Shown: one piece after another, positions 11,592 to 24,850 of the stretch
How the letters are laid out: each line of letters opens with the position of its first letter
How positions within the stretch are numbered: the first letter of the stretch is position 1
Assembly (NCBI GenBank): GCA_028023455.1
Contig: JAQFVV010000204.1
Coordinates: forward strand, 1,511,501-1,575,500
Length of the DNA stretch: 64,000 nt
Direction: 5' to 3'
Source of the DNA: Epiperipatus broadwayi
Taxonomy: Eukaryota; Onychophora; Udeonychophora; Euonychophora; Peripatidae
Notes under the pieces: generated by a model
Seen by the model: only the letters and a program-made list of their open reading frames with translations
Told to the model about the DNA's origin: nothing
The model's database searches: none
Program-made: the position numbers and the translations under genes

Positions 11592-13384
11592 TGTAATGAT
11601 ATATAAATATGCCATTACATTAAATTGAAATAAAAACTTTTAACTTCGCAAATAAAAATAAATGTATTAAAAAAAACTAAACGCTAAAATTAAAATGTTT
11701 GTTAAACGTATATATTCGCACAGATGCAAAACTTTAAAAATATTTTTTTAAAAAACAAATAAATAAGTATTTGAATGTACTTTTTTATAAAAAAAAGTAC
11801 AAGATTTAAAGGTAAAATATTTTTGTAGATGGAAATGATTGTTTATTAATTATCCAAAAGCTGTGTAATTAAAAAGTCAGATGAAAAATAGATAAGAGAA
11901 TAAAAAGATTTTAGCTTGACCAATGGAAGCAAATAAAGGCCCAGACCATAATGAAAAAATGGAACAGTGATGTTTTTGTTTGTGGAATCCATAGGAGGAT
12001 ATAAAAAGAAAAATATTGAGTTCCAGTCAGTTTCCAGCTTGATTTTGTGAGAAGGGCGATGGGACACACATATCATTCTCTCTCACTTATTTTAAAAAGG
12101 AAAAGACTGTGATACCAGAATGAACCAGCTAAGGCTACCTCCAGAATATCAGAACAGTCTTCCATGAAAGTCTTCATGGGAATTGCCAACAGGAACCTGG
12201 ACTCTTCTACCATAAGCAATTGAACTGAACAATTGTTAAAATTATAAAATTAATTAAGAACTTAAAGTTTTGATCAGATAATCTAATTTTTTTAAAAAAA
12301 GAACTTTTCTCTGACTTATGTGTCAAATCAATTAATAATGTTTAATTTTATATATTTTGCATTTGATAAAAATCATTTCCATTTATTATTTTATTTGTAT
12401 CAATATTTATTGTTTAAAATTTAAATGAAGAAATTTAAGTTGGGTATAGACATTGCATAGATTCATTAGCGGTTAATTATGTTGCTGTTTCATTGTCAAT
12501 TGGAATATATAAGTCATCAATGTCACTGCAGCATCTTATGATGAATGCTATTGGGTTTTTTGTATTCCCTATGCAATTGACGTTATCGATGATTTTGTAT
12601 TTTGAGATTTGAAATGTTTTTAACTGTGGAATCTATGCAGTGATTGATACTCAACATTATAAAACAAATTGTATAAAATTCATCTGTGGGAACATATCTA
12701 AAGGTTAAATTTAAGTTGGGCATAAATGGCTATATAGATTTGTAAAGTTATATATATATATATAGTTTAAGGGAGGGTAATCTTAGGTTATTTGTTTCAT
12801 AGTTAAATTGGGTCAATGGATTAGATGTATTGATGTAATTAGTAAATGTAGCAGGAGATCCTCTATGGGCAGGATAGCATATATATGCCACAAACCTTCT
12901 GTTTGCCTATGGATGGGATTGTAAGTCGGCAAAAAGGACTGGAGTCCATTCCTATGGAGTTTTTTTATTGTTCTACTCGCCAACACATGTAGCATTTCTG
13001 TTGGTTGAGAGACAATGTCTTCTCTAACTCTACTTACTGTTCAAGATGAACATTCCTGACAGTATAGTATTTTGTGTTGTTGTATTCATGCTGCATTGAA
13101 TACATCGATATATCCGATGGATTGACGTTGGTTTGGCTGCAGACTTTTGGCCTAAGGTTAAATAAGGGATAGAACATTTTCTTTTCAAATACAATCTATG
13201 TAGTCTATTCATACTCAACCCTCTAAATAAAATATTAAACTCATTGCAATCTATTTAAATGTAAAATTAAAAGTTAATATAAAAATATAAAATGTTAAAT
13301 GTATTCCTCAAAATTTATTTATATGTGCATTAATAAATGTTTGTTTGTTAATTACTGGCAGTGGCTTTTATTATATATATATAT
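11592..13384 (+). repeat. E3 3' LTR, left part
   Basis: Matches 365-2150. It ends in the TA run where E1 is inserted. The 76-residue minus-strand frame at 11846-12076 parallels the one at 612-842. Confidence 0.85.
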
Positions 13385-16268
13385 TGTAACCGTCGGAATT
13401 GTCGAATGCTGTATTCCACTTCAATTGAAGAAAGAAAGGCCCAAAACGTTGGTGCCAATTTGTAACTGACTGAATTGATGGATGAAGGTGATGGTTAGGA
13501 TGATCAATCTGATCTGATAAAAAATCTAAAAATCCAATATAAATTAATCTGGTCTAGCTCAATCGGGTCACCATTATATAATAAACCATCACAAAGCACA
13601 AATAATCTCTTTTAAAGTTTCATTTACCTAAGCTATATGTAAAATGAAGAGATAATGCGACCATCTGCTCCAGACATCAACAAATCCGTCACAATTACAA
13701 TATAAATTGCATAGAGCAGTAAAACCAACTACTATTGCCCTAAACAATAATATAGGATTAGGCTAATTACTTGATTGGCAATCTAATCAAAACCAAATCC
13801 CATTAATAACTAACATAGATTCCAACACATATATATTTTATTAGCCTGTTAATTATTATAGTAATTTAACTCTACTTTATTATTTAAAGATGTTGCTTTT
13901 ATAAATCAATGGAAAAGCTTCTAAGTACCTGTAATAGCACTTTACAAAACATTTGTTTTGCAAACAGACATTATTTAAATAACAAAACAAAATAATGCTT
14001 GAACCCAAATATGCGTATATCTATTTCAGCAAATGCTAAATAGAAAGATAAACATTTTGAAAATTTATACATTCACTTAAATGTATACACAAACTAATGG
14101 ACGCCGCTGATCTACCCATAAGCTACAAAATAATCTATAAATAACTCACAAACATCTTCCAACAAAATGATGCTTAATTCGTGCTTCGCTTAGGTTTAAA
14201 ATAGACTACTTCATTGGAGTTTAATATCAACACTCTATTAGCTCATTTCTAACTTTCAATGTCCCATCACATTATATAAAAGACATATAGAGCTTCTATT
14301 AGCTGTTTATTAACCTGTGAGCCTTAATACAACTTGTTTGAAAATTTTAAACAATTGAGTAAAATTGATTGATAACAATTAAAACATATGATTATATTTG
14401 ATATTTATATAGATTGAAATAATATTCAATTGAATCGGTCAATGAAATTTATTCTCTTCATGTTATAAGAGTCTAAGAAAATATTCAAGACGAATTATTC
14501 CAAACTAAACGATAAAGTATAACTTAGATCTTTGTGACGGAATCAGACAAACATGAAATGACTGACTTTGTACTATTAACTAAGATAAATGATAATATGT
14601 ATGTATAATATTCGCATGCAAATATAAATATGAAAATTATATAGAAACAAATTAAATTTACTAGTAAGCTAAACATACCTTATCTTATATTCCAATTTGC
14701 TTACCAAGCTGAGCCTGAATTCCGCTACTTAAATAGCTACGCCGTCTTACGCAATCCAAATAAGACAAAATAATTAAACTAGTCTTGATATTCAAATTAA
14801 CTTAATTTATTAGATTATAAGAAAGAAAATTGACAATATTCATGATAGAATACATCCGAAATAACTTTATAATTTTAGATGGGTTGATTAAATAAAATGA
14901 TCATATTGCTATGTGTTTCTCTATATACGTGTTGCAATAACAATAACGACACAAACAAAAAAAAAATCAATGAATAAATGACGGGAAAGGCCCCTAGATA
15001 TTTTACTAAAATAAAGTTTACTTATAACCTATACCAAAATGTGAAATAGGAGGATATCAAAATCTATTTGTTTATCAAAATAATTACGGATAAATGAATA
15101 TGAAATAGAGAACATTTTGAGCCTCTCCGATCATTTTCATCTAATAACTTATATTACTTTTAGACAATAAAAAAAAATCATCATATTTTTACTACATAAA
15201 AAAAAATATATAACACACGTACATTTTATATAACAAAAAAAAAATCATACCATATATTTATAAATCAGTTCGTTCACTGTTTACTGGTCTATCGATCGAC
15301 CTCAATCATAGTGTATAGAAAAGTTTCTCCGTCAGAAATGGTAATCGTAAACCCTGCAATACTTTATTAAAAAGTTTCCTTTTCCATTTTTTTTTTTTTT
15401 TTTTTTTCCTTTTTTTCCTTCCTCCTTTCTCTTCTCTCCTGAGGATGTGAGTGCACTTTGACTATTCCCATTATGAGGTGAAGTGATCCATTGGGTTCCT
15501 GTTCCGATGTTTATGCAAATCCATTTTTTTTCTCTCTTTTTTTTTTTTTTTTTTTATTTTTACTTCATAGGTTTCTTCTTATTTTTTTTTTTTTTTTACA
15601 TTGTTGCCGCCTTCCGAGACTCCCTTTCCACTGCCCGCTGAATGATTGAACGGGCAGACAATTCCTTTATTTTTTCATGTTTTATAGTTTTACATCCAAA
15701 ATATTAAAAAAAAATTCATCATTTTTTTTTTTTTTTTTTTAAAGACACGGAAAATAAATCTGTCCTTTACTATTGCAAAATGATAAAGCTTGTGTGTCCT
15801 CTTATCTTTTGAAACGTCATTTTTATATGTTCTCTTTCTGACGTTGTCTTATCCTGGCGACCACACACGGTTATAGATAAGAAGATACGTGAAGATTAAA
15901 TCCAAATTCGATTACAACAATTTTTTTTTTTTATATTATTTTATAAACCAAAATACAAAATTGATATAATAACCTTTTAAATTATTGATACACATCAATG
16001 ATTTACACCTATCTATATACTTCCCTTTAATAATAATATTTTTATAAAAAATCTATAAATAAAATGTACACAACATATATGTAAACATTAAACTGTATGT
16101 AATAATGTTACTATGGTGTCTGCATTCATATCTGAAAAGTATAAAATAATATCAATCCGATTTAGTTAAATTTATATTATGCTGAATTGTTTACTATGTT
16201 TTTCTTTTCTTTTCTTATCATTTTTTTTTTATATATATATACCTGGATCATCAATTTGAACACTCACA
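13385..16268 (-). repeat. E1 3' LTR
   Basis: Plus-strand left copy. In the plus sense the 15380-15740 part has several long T-runs (A-runs in the element's sense) and a few less A+T-rich blocks. No coding potential. Ends TGTAACCG...CACTCACA. Confidence 0.93.
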
Positions 16269-16281
16269 ACATCTCCCCTCT
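16269..16281 (-). promoter_or_regulatory. E1 polypurine tract
   Basis: The minus strand reads AGAGGGGAGATGT immediately before the TGTGAGTG start of the 3' LTR, a typical plus-strand primer tract. Confidence 0.8.
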
Positions 16282-17253
16282 ACAGAGAAAAAAAAAATAA
16301 CAACGACGCCTTTTTTTTTTCTCCCTCTCTAAAATCATTAAACGTCTTAATCTCTGCACAGAGAAACATCTACCACTTCCATTTGCCTTGATTTTAATAT
16401 CATTTGAAATGTTAGTAAAAAAAAATCTAAAATATCTTGTTCCTATAGAAGAAATGTGGAATTCGTTCATTCCATTTATGCTTGACTAATTGGTTCATTA
16501 TTTTTTTTTTTTTTTTTCATTGAAAATATCAATCTTTAAAGTCACTTTTCCTATAAAACAATCTAAACAAATGAAACTTAACTCATACAGTGAGCCGGAG
16601 ATTCAAAACAACAGAGATATCCCACTTTTAAATCACTTCTAATACTAAAGTAAATCGACTAAATGTTAATTAAATCTAATTTTAATTTCTGGAGGATCTG
16701 ACAACTACTTTACAAACCAATCTGTGCTCTACATTGATGCTAATCAGGGACATTTATGTTTGAATAGCTTTATTTTATACAGGTTAGGGAAACTACTAAA
16801 CATTTCTCTTTAAAATTATAACTCATATTAACAGATAAATCCTGCCATCAAGGATTTCTTCCTACCTGCTAACGAATAATAATAATAAGTCGGGACATCT
16901 GTCGACTTCAGACTTCAATATAATCTTATATAGAGTTACGAGCCACAACACACATCTATAGTTCTGTCAACTTCCTCAAAGAAAAGACTTAACCATACAA
17001 ATATTTACAATTCACAAATAGCACAGACATTAAAATCTTACACTCTATATCTCCAATGTATTAAATAACACATTCACCATCATCAGTCAATTCCACAAGG
17101 TTTAATTTTAAACAGTACTTGCATACTATACAATGAAAATTTTCAAAAGTACTTTGACTATAAATATTTCTCACTATTACTAATGACTTTTGGTCATAAT
17201 AATAACTATCATACGACATACTAATAAAGTTACTCTAGTGAATGTCTTCTTAT
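16282..17253. other. E1 3' untranslated interior
   Basis: About 970 bp between the integrase stop and the purine tract. I see no envelope-like or other reading frame; the short frame at 16264-16470 spans the purine tract and LTR edge and is taken as chance. Confidence 0.6.
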
Positions 17254-17861
17254 TTAATTGGGTGGGGCTGCTGGTTTTAAGCTTCGGGCATTGAAGGTAC
17301 CTTTTTCACCTTCTGGGGTTTCTATGAGAAATGCATTCTCCCCCACTTTTCTTTTTATTTGGAATGGTCCCTCATACACATTCAAAAACTTTTTGAATTT
17401 ATAATTCTGCGGGTCACTGACTTGGGGAGTTCTTACAAATACAAAATCTCCTACTTTAAATCTACAAGGCTTATGAGAGGTGTGGGTAATTCTTTTCTGT
17501 CCCATCTCTCTCAAATTCTGGCTAGCCTTTGCTAAGTCATGATCATAATCTACTTTTTCTTCAGTTATAGTCGGTAATGGTGTTTTAATTAATATTGGCT
17601 CTCTATATCCAAAATGCAAATACATTGGGGTGTATTTAGTGGATTCATTCTGTGTTATATTTATATAGTGAATGACATCCTTTAATTTATTCACCCATAC
17701 ACGGTGGTTGCTTCCTAGGTATACCCTAAATAATCTACCCAGCTCACGCATAATTCTTTCACATGGGTTAGATTGAGGGTTCCTAATTGAACACAGAATA
17801 TGTTTTATACCCTGCCGTTCAATCCAACCTTTCCACTCCTTAGATAGGAATGATGTAGCAG
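17254..17861 (-). CDS. E1 integrase, C-terminal part
   Basis: About 200 residues from ATSFLSKEW to the stop. The segment GIKHILCSIRNPQSNPCERI followed by MRELGRLFR matches the end of the retroviral-type integrase core; the E in NPCERI is in the place of the third acidic residue of the D,D-35-E triad. After it come the W-V-N-K-L and YTPMYLHFG stretches common in Ty3/gypsy integrases, a basic FKVGDFVFVRTPQ segment, and a GPY/F-type module (YEGPFQIKRKVGENAFLI). The N-terminal zinc finger and the first two catalytic aspartates are missing, because the frame enters from adapter sequence at 17862. No chromodomain follows. The enzyme would insert the element's cDNA into the genome. The reading frame itself is undamaged. 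Confidence 0.9.
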
Positions 17862-17880
17862 AGATCGGAAGAGCACACGT
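17862..17880. other. Illumina adapter sequence inside pol (assembly artefact)
   Basis: AGATCGGAAGAGCACACGT, 19 bases, is identical to the start of the standard Illumina TruSeq adapter. Read on the minus strand it gives the familiar adapter peptide TCALPIS between protease and integrase. It lies exactly where about 2 kb or more of pol is missing. Confidence 0.9.
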
Positions 17881-18157
17881 AGGGATTTCAGACGTCGCTT
17901 TCAGCAATCTTATTATAAAAATTTTCAGAGATAAGGGAAATTTGACTCCCTGAATCAAGTAAAGCCCTTACTGATGTACCTTGAATAACTATAACAATTT
18001 CTGGACAATAATTAAGGGTATAACTTTCCAAATCCCTATCATAATCATTATCTTCTGTTTCAAAATTTATTGATTCCAAATAACTAAAAATATCATGGCT
18101 CCCCAAATTCACTATACTATGAGGCTCCCGCAGTGAGGAACATTCCAACGAGGCCAT
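17881..18157 (-). CDS. E1 aspartic protease, N-terminal part
   Basis: The frame starts MASLECSSLREPHS at 18157 and contains RALLDSGSQISLISENFY, the catalytic D-S-G of a retropepsin in the usual hydrophobic context, near residues 65-82. It runs out at about 17888, next to the adapter, so the second half of the protease with the flap and the ILG-type motif is missing. The ATG lies two bases after the gag stop. The same frame is reached by a -1 slip at the heptamer 18163-18169, so expression as a Gag-Pol fusion is more likely than separate initiation. The enzyme would process the Gag and Gag-Pol polyproteins. Confidence 0.85.
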
Positions 18158-18159
18158 TT

Positions 18160-18169
18160 TTAATTTAAA
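18160..18169 (-). other. Putative -1 ribosomal frameshift site at gag end
   Basis: In the minus-strand gag frame the last codons are T TTA AAT TAA: a slippery heptamer TTTAAAT of the X XXY YYZ form directly followed by the gag stop. A -1 slip leads straight into the protease frame. No strong downstream stem-loop was evident by eye. Confidence 0.6.
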
Positions 18170-20118
18170 GGTTTAGTCTTAGGCCTAGCCCCTAGCATTT
18201 TCACAGGTGTGTTCTGTGATGTGCTGACAGGATAACTTCCTGCTGCACATGCACCCTTTTCTGCTCTATCATAACCTTTGGGATTGGTCCTGTTTGTATT
18301 TACTGGTGCTAAAGATTTGGCATATTTAGTGCCTCTATAATACCTATCATTTCTATTATCTAAGGTCCTTCTATTTCTATAACATTTAATGGGAGAAACA
18401 TTGTAAGTAGGATCATTTCTGTGGTGTTTATGACTACTCCCTGTAGGTGCTTCACTTGCCTCAAGTGATCCAAGTATATCGGACACCTCTTCCACAGTAT
18501 GCCTATCGGCAGCAATCAGAGTTTGCTCAATATGGCGTGGCAGGTTTCTCCTAATGATACGAATTATTTGGTTTTCCGATAACGGATATGCGGTCAGCAT
18601 TTTCAATTTTGCTGTCTGCATCCGGAAAAATTGAGTCAAGCTACCCTTGCTAATACTATATTTATCTTGGCTAATCTGGTGCCTAATATTGTCCTGTTTA
18701 TCTTCCCCCCAAAAACCATTCAACAATATATATTTAAAATCCCCATATGTTTCGGGCTTATTAAACAAGGACTTCCACCAATGTTTGGCAGATGCACTCA
18801 AATGATTACTAGCCACTGACAATTTTTCCATTTCACTTAATCTACTTAATGAGAATAGCTCTTCCAGTGCGCTTAGATACTCTATAGGGTTTTCATCATA
18901 ATCACCCTTGAAGACTTTGAGCTGAATAAACCTTGCTATGTTTCCGTCTATCTTTTCTCTCTTAACTTCTTCTGGGCTATGTATTAATTTATTATTTTCA
19001 TCCCCATACATTGATAGTATATCATGATCACTTCTATTTAACTTATTTTCTGTGGTCAAATATTGATATGGTTTATCCTTTAGACTATCATTACCCTTTA
19101 CCATAGTATCTTTTATTCCTACTATTTTATCTTCCAACATTATAGATATCCTATGATCAAGATTTATTTCCTGTTCTTCCAAATGCCTGCTTATTTCTTG
19201 TTTTAGTATCTTGCTATTATCTTTCATTTCATTATAAACCTCATCTTGATTTTTAGCATACTTTTCTAACTGTTGCAATGATGATTGGTGACTATCTAGT
19301 CTATCCTTTAAATCGTCTAACTCTCTTGCCTTCCCTTGCTCAATATTGCTTAACTCTTCTTGGACACCTAGTAGACTATTCTGCGATTCTGTATACACTT
19401 TCTGTAATTTCTTTATTTCATTATCAGCCTTATTATGTTTCTTGCACACCTCTTTATATTCAACTTTCATCTGGCTTTGAAGATCCTTAACTTCTAGCTT
19501 AAGATTGTTTACTTCTACTTTTGAAGCCTCTTGACCATCCTTGTAAGCTTTCTCAAATTTTGTGTACTTTTTCTCTAATTCTTTGTACCCAACTTTACAA
19601 TTTTTAACTTCCTCATTCAAGTTTTCAAATCTATTTTCTAATCTTTCTTGTGATTTATTTAACTGGTCCCTTAACTCATTAAATCTGCTATCACATTTAC
19701 TATCAGATTTTTTTAATTGAGCATCTAAGTCATATTTTAATTCCTCAAACTTTGCATTAGTAGCATTTAGCTCTATTTTGCATAAGCCAATTGTAATATT
19801 TACCTCCTCTCTAAATTCTTTGTTTTCTTTAATTATATCACCCAGTTTATTATTCATGTCTTCTCTTAATATTTGATTATCTCTACTCATATCACTAAAT
19901 TTATCATTTATTTCACTACTTATATCTTCTCTTAACTTATTATTATCTCTGCTCATATCACCAAATTTATCATTCATATCACCAAATTTATCATTTATAC
20001 CTTCAAATTTATTATTCATATCACTTTTCATATCATTCATATTTTCCATTAATTCTTTTAGAATTGGATACAAATTTCCTTCAGGTTTTGATAATTTTTC
20101 TTTCTTATGGCTTTCCAT
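18160..20118 (-). CDS. gag: E1 Gag polyprotein
   Basis: An intact 652-residue frame starting at the ATG at 20118, about 280 bp inside the primer-binding site. Residues roughly 10-340 are a very long coiled coil with repeated GDMNDKFGDM-like and heptad units, unusual in length for a Gag. Residues about 390-560 look like the retrotransposon Gag domain: KVFKGDYDENPIEYLSALEE, then SASAKHWWKSLF, then FFRMQTAKLKMLTAYPLSE. The last ~90 residues are basic and N/R-rich without a CCHC zinc knuckle. Gag should form the cytoplasmic particle that packages element RNA; the coiled coil suggests extra oligomerisation (inference). The frame is free of stops and frameshifts, agreeing with the young LTRs. Confidence 0.9.
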   Translation of the reverse strand: MESHKKEKLSKPEGNLYPILKELMENMNDMKSDMNNKFEGINDKFGDMNDKFGDMSRDNNKLREDISSEINDKFSDMSRDNQILREDMNNKLGDIIKENKEFREEVNITIGLCKIELNATNAKFEELKYDLDAQLKKSDSKCDSRFNELRDQLNKSQERLENRFENLNEEVKNCKVGYKELEKKYTKFEKAYKDGQEASKVEVNNLKLEVKDLQSQMKVEYKEVCKKHNKADNEIKKLQKVYTESQNSLLGVQEELSNIEQGKARELDDLKDRLDSHQSSLQQLEKYAKNQDEVYNEMKDNSKILKQEISRHLEEQEINLDHRISIMLEDKIVGIKDTMVKGNDSLKDKPYQYLTTENKLNRSDHDILSMYGDENNKLIHSPEEVKREKIDGNIARFIQLKVFKGDYDENPIEYLSALEELFSLSRLSEMEKLSVASNHLSASAKHWWKSLFNKPETYGDFKYILLNGFWGEDKQDNIRHQISQDKYSISKGSLTQFFRMQTAKLKMLTAYPLSENQIIRIIRRNLPRHIEQTLIAADRHTVEEVSDILGSLEASEAPTGSSHKHHRNDPTYNVSPIKCYRNRRTLDNRNDRYYRGTKYAKSLAPVNTNRTNPKGYDRAEKGACAAGSYPVSTSQNTPVKMLGARPKTKPLN

Positions 20119-20395
20119 TTTTATTTTCTATTTCTGTCAAATATAATATCTCTATTTTAAATAAATTGCGAAATACTTTACTTTTATTTATTCTTACATA
20201 AAACATATCTATCCGTTCAATCCTGCGGCTGCGAACAAAATCCCCAAAGAACGACAACAACAAATATTTTAATATCTTATTTAAACCCATGATATAATAT
20301 AATCAACTATATAACTCCACCAATGCATATAAAAATAATACTATGTTTTAGCATCCATATGAGACTCAAACTTGGGTCTTTAATTGGTTATTTCG

Positions 20396-20412
20396 GCCCC
20401 AGTTGGGCGCCA
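20396..20412 (-). promoter_or_regulatory. E1 primer-binding site, tRNA-Lys type
   Basis: The minus strand reads TGGCGCCCAACTGGGGC three bases after the LTR end GGTTACA. It matches the tRNA-Lys-type primer site used by many retroelements apart from one missing base, and shares 11 leading bases with that of E2. Confidence 0.85.
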
Positions 20413-20415
20413 TTT

Positions 20416-23599
<3,184 letters not shown>

Positions 23600-23609
23600 C
23601 TATATATAT

Positions 23610-24026
23610 ATATTCTTGATCACTATTACTGTGTAAGTTTATTTGATCTTTTATTATTTCTTTTTCATCAATATCTTTGGTAGGCTGAGTTAGATTGTGC
23701 TCTGTTTTTTGCATTGTAGCCTCTCAAGACTGTTGACTTTCTGTTTTTTTATCAGTTGGGGTTTAAATTCTATTGGTTGTTTTTGTTGATAAATCCAAAA
23801 TCTCAGATGTTGGCAATGTGTGTGCAGTTTTTTTATTTATCAATAGCTGTTGAGCTGTGGGTTTTTTATTAATTCTTTCTTGTTTATTAGTTGGTTTTGT
23901 TATCTGCTTTGTATTGTTTGATTCCTGTTGGTGAGCTTCTCTTGGTTGATCTTCAGTGCTTGGTTGGTTTTTCTGGTTCTTTTTGGTATTGCAATCATTT
24001 GCTAAGTGTCCGGTTTCACCGCACAC
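23610..24026 (-). pseudogene. LINE-like ORF1, zinc-knuckle part
   Basis: The minus-strand frame contains CFVCGETGHLANDC, a CX2CX4HX4C zinc knuckle, at about 24035-23990. A long polar tail rich in N, K, Q and T follows, ending at 23763; the frame then shifts and continues weakly to the TA run. A zinc knuckle after an RRM-like or novel N-terminal domain is typical of the RNA-binding ORF1 protein of L1/Tx1- and Jockey-type LINEs. It is displaced by one frame from the N-terminal part, so the gene is broken. Gag of an LTR element is the alternative; no protease follows. Confidence 0.65.
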
Positions 24027-24061
24027 AAAACATCTCAGCCTTAATTTTTTTATGTGAATAG

Positions 24062-24850
24062 TCAGTATTGCATTTTGGTCACCAATTTGTGTGGGAATAT
24101 CTTCCAGGTTTCATTCAGCTTTATTTTGAAATGAAAATTGTTGCTGAAAACTGGGATGGGGATGTTGGATAAGTAGATTTGTTTTATATAAATAGCTTTG
24201 CCAAATGACTGAATTAATTTTTGAAAATCCTGTATGGTATATTCGAAATAATTGTTTTTAATTAATCCATTGCAATAGTTTTGCAAGCTTTGATTGACTA
24301 TTATTAGCACATAACTTCCTAAAGTTTTTAATTGAGTTTGAAATCTTGCACACTGATGTTCATTGACAAACTGAATTGCAATGTATCGCAAGTTTGGATG
24401 TTCTCCAATACTAGAGACTGTATTCCACATTGCTGTTGCTGTCAGCTTTTCATAAAAAAGCTCTCTGGGGAATTTATAAAGTAATAAATTTCTATCAGTG
24501 ATTGCTAACACCAGTGATCTTGGCGGAAAATTTTTTTGGAAAGATGTGAATAGTTTTTTAGGGATGGTGCTGTTGATATGAACATTTATTTCTTGCAGTT
24601 TATCTTGATTCCATATTGTTGGGGAGGGCTCCTCATTATTGTTGTCTATAAGGTTTAAATTATTTATGTCAGCTTGATTTACCTTCCCAATTCTTGCTGC
24701 CTGTGGTAATTTTGGACTTTTTTCAATGCCATGTGGCTGCTGGTTTATTTTTATTATGTTCACATAAGTTTTTGCATTAGTCACAGTTTCCATTTTATCA
24801 CCATTTGTTTTGTTGCAATTTATGTCATTGTCTTCTTGACGTGATGTCAT
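24062..24850 (-). pseudogene. LINE-like ORF1, N-terminal part
   Basis: A 262-residue frame from the ATG at 24850. The first ~90 residues are polar and probably disordered. Residues about 105-235 (from PPRSLVLAITDRNLLLYKFP to the end) look like a compact alternating domain in the position of the RNA-binding domain of LINE ORF1 proteins, but I do not see clear RNP motifs. A one-base frameshift near 24045-24062 separates it from the zinc knuckle. As an RNA-binding chaperone of a non-LTR element it would coat the transcript during retrotransposition (family knowledge). The 3' half of the element was displaced by E3. Confidence 0.6.
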
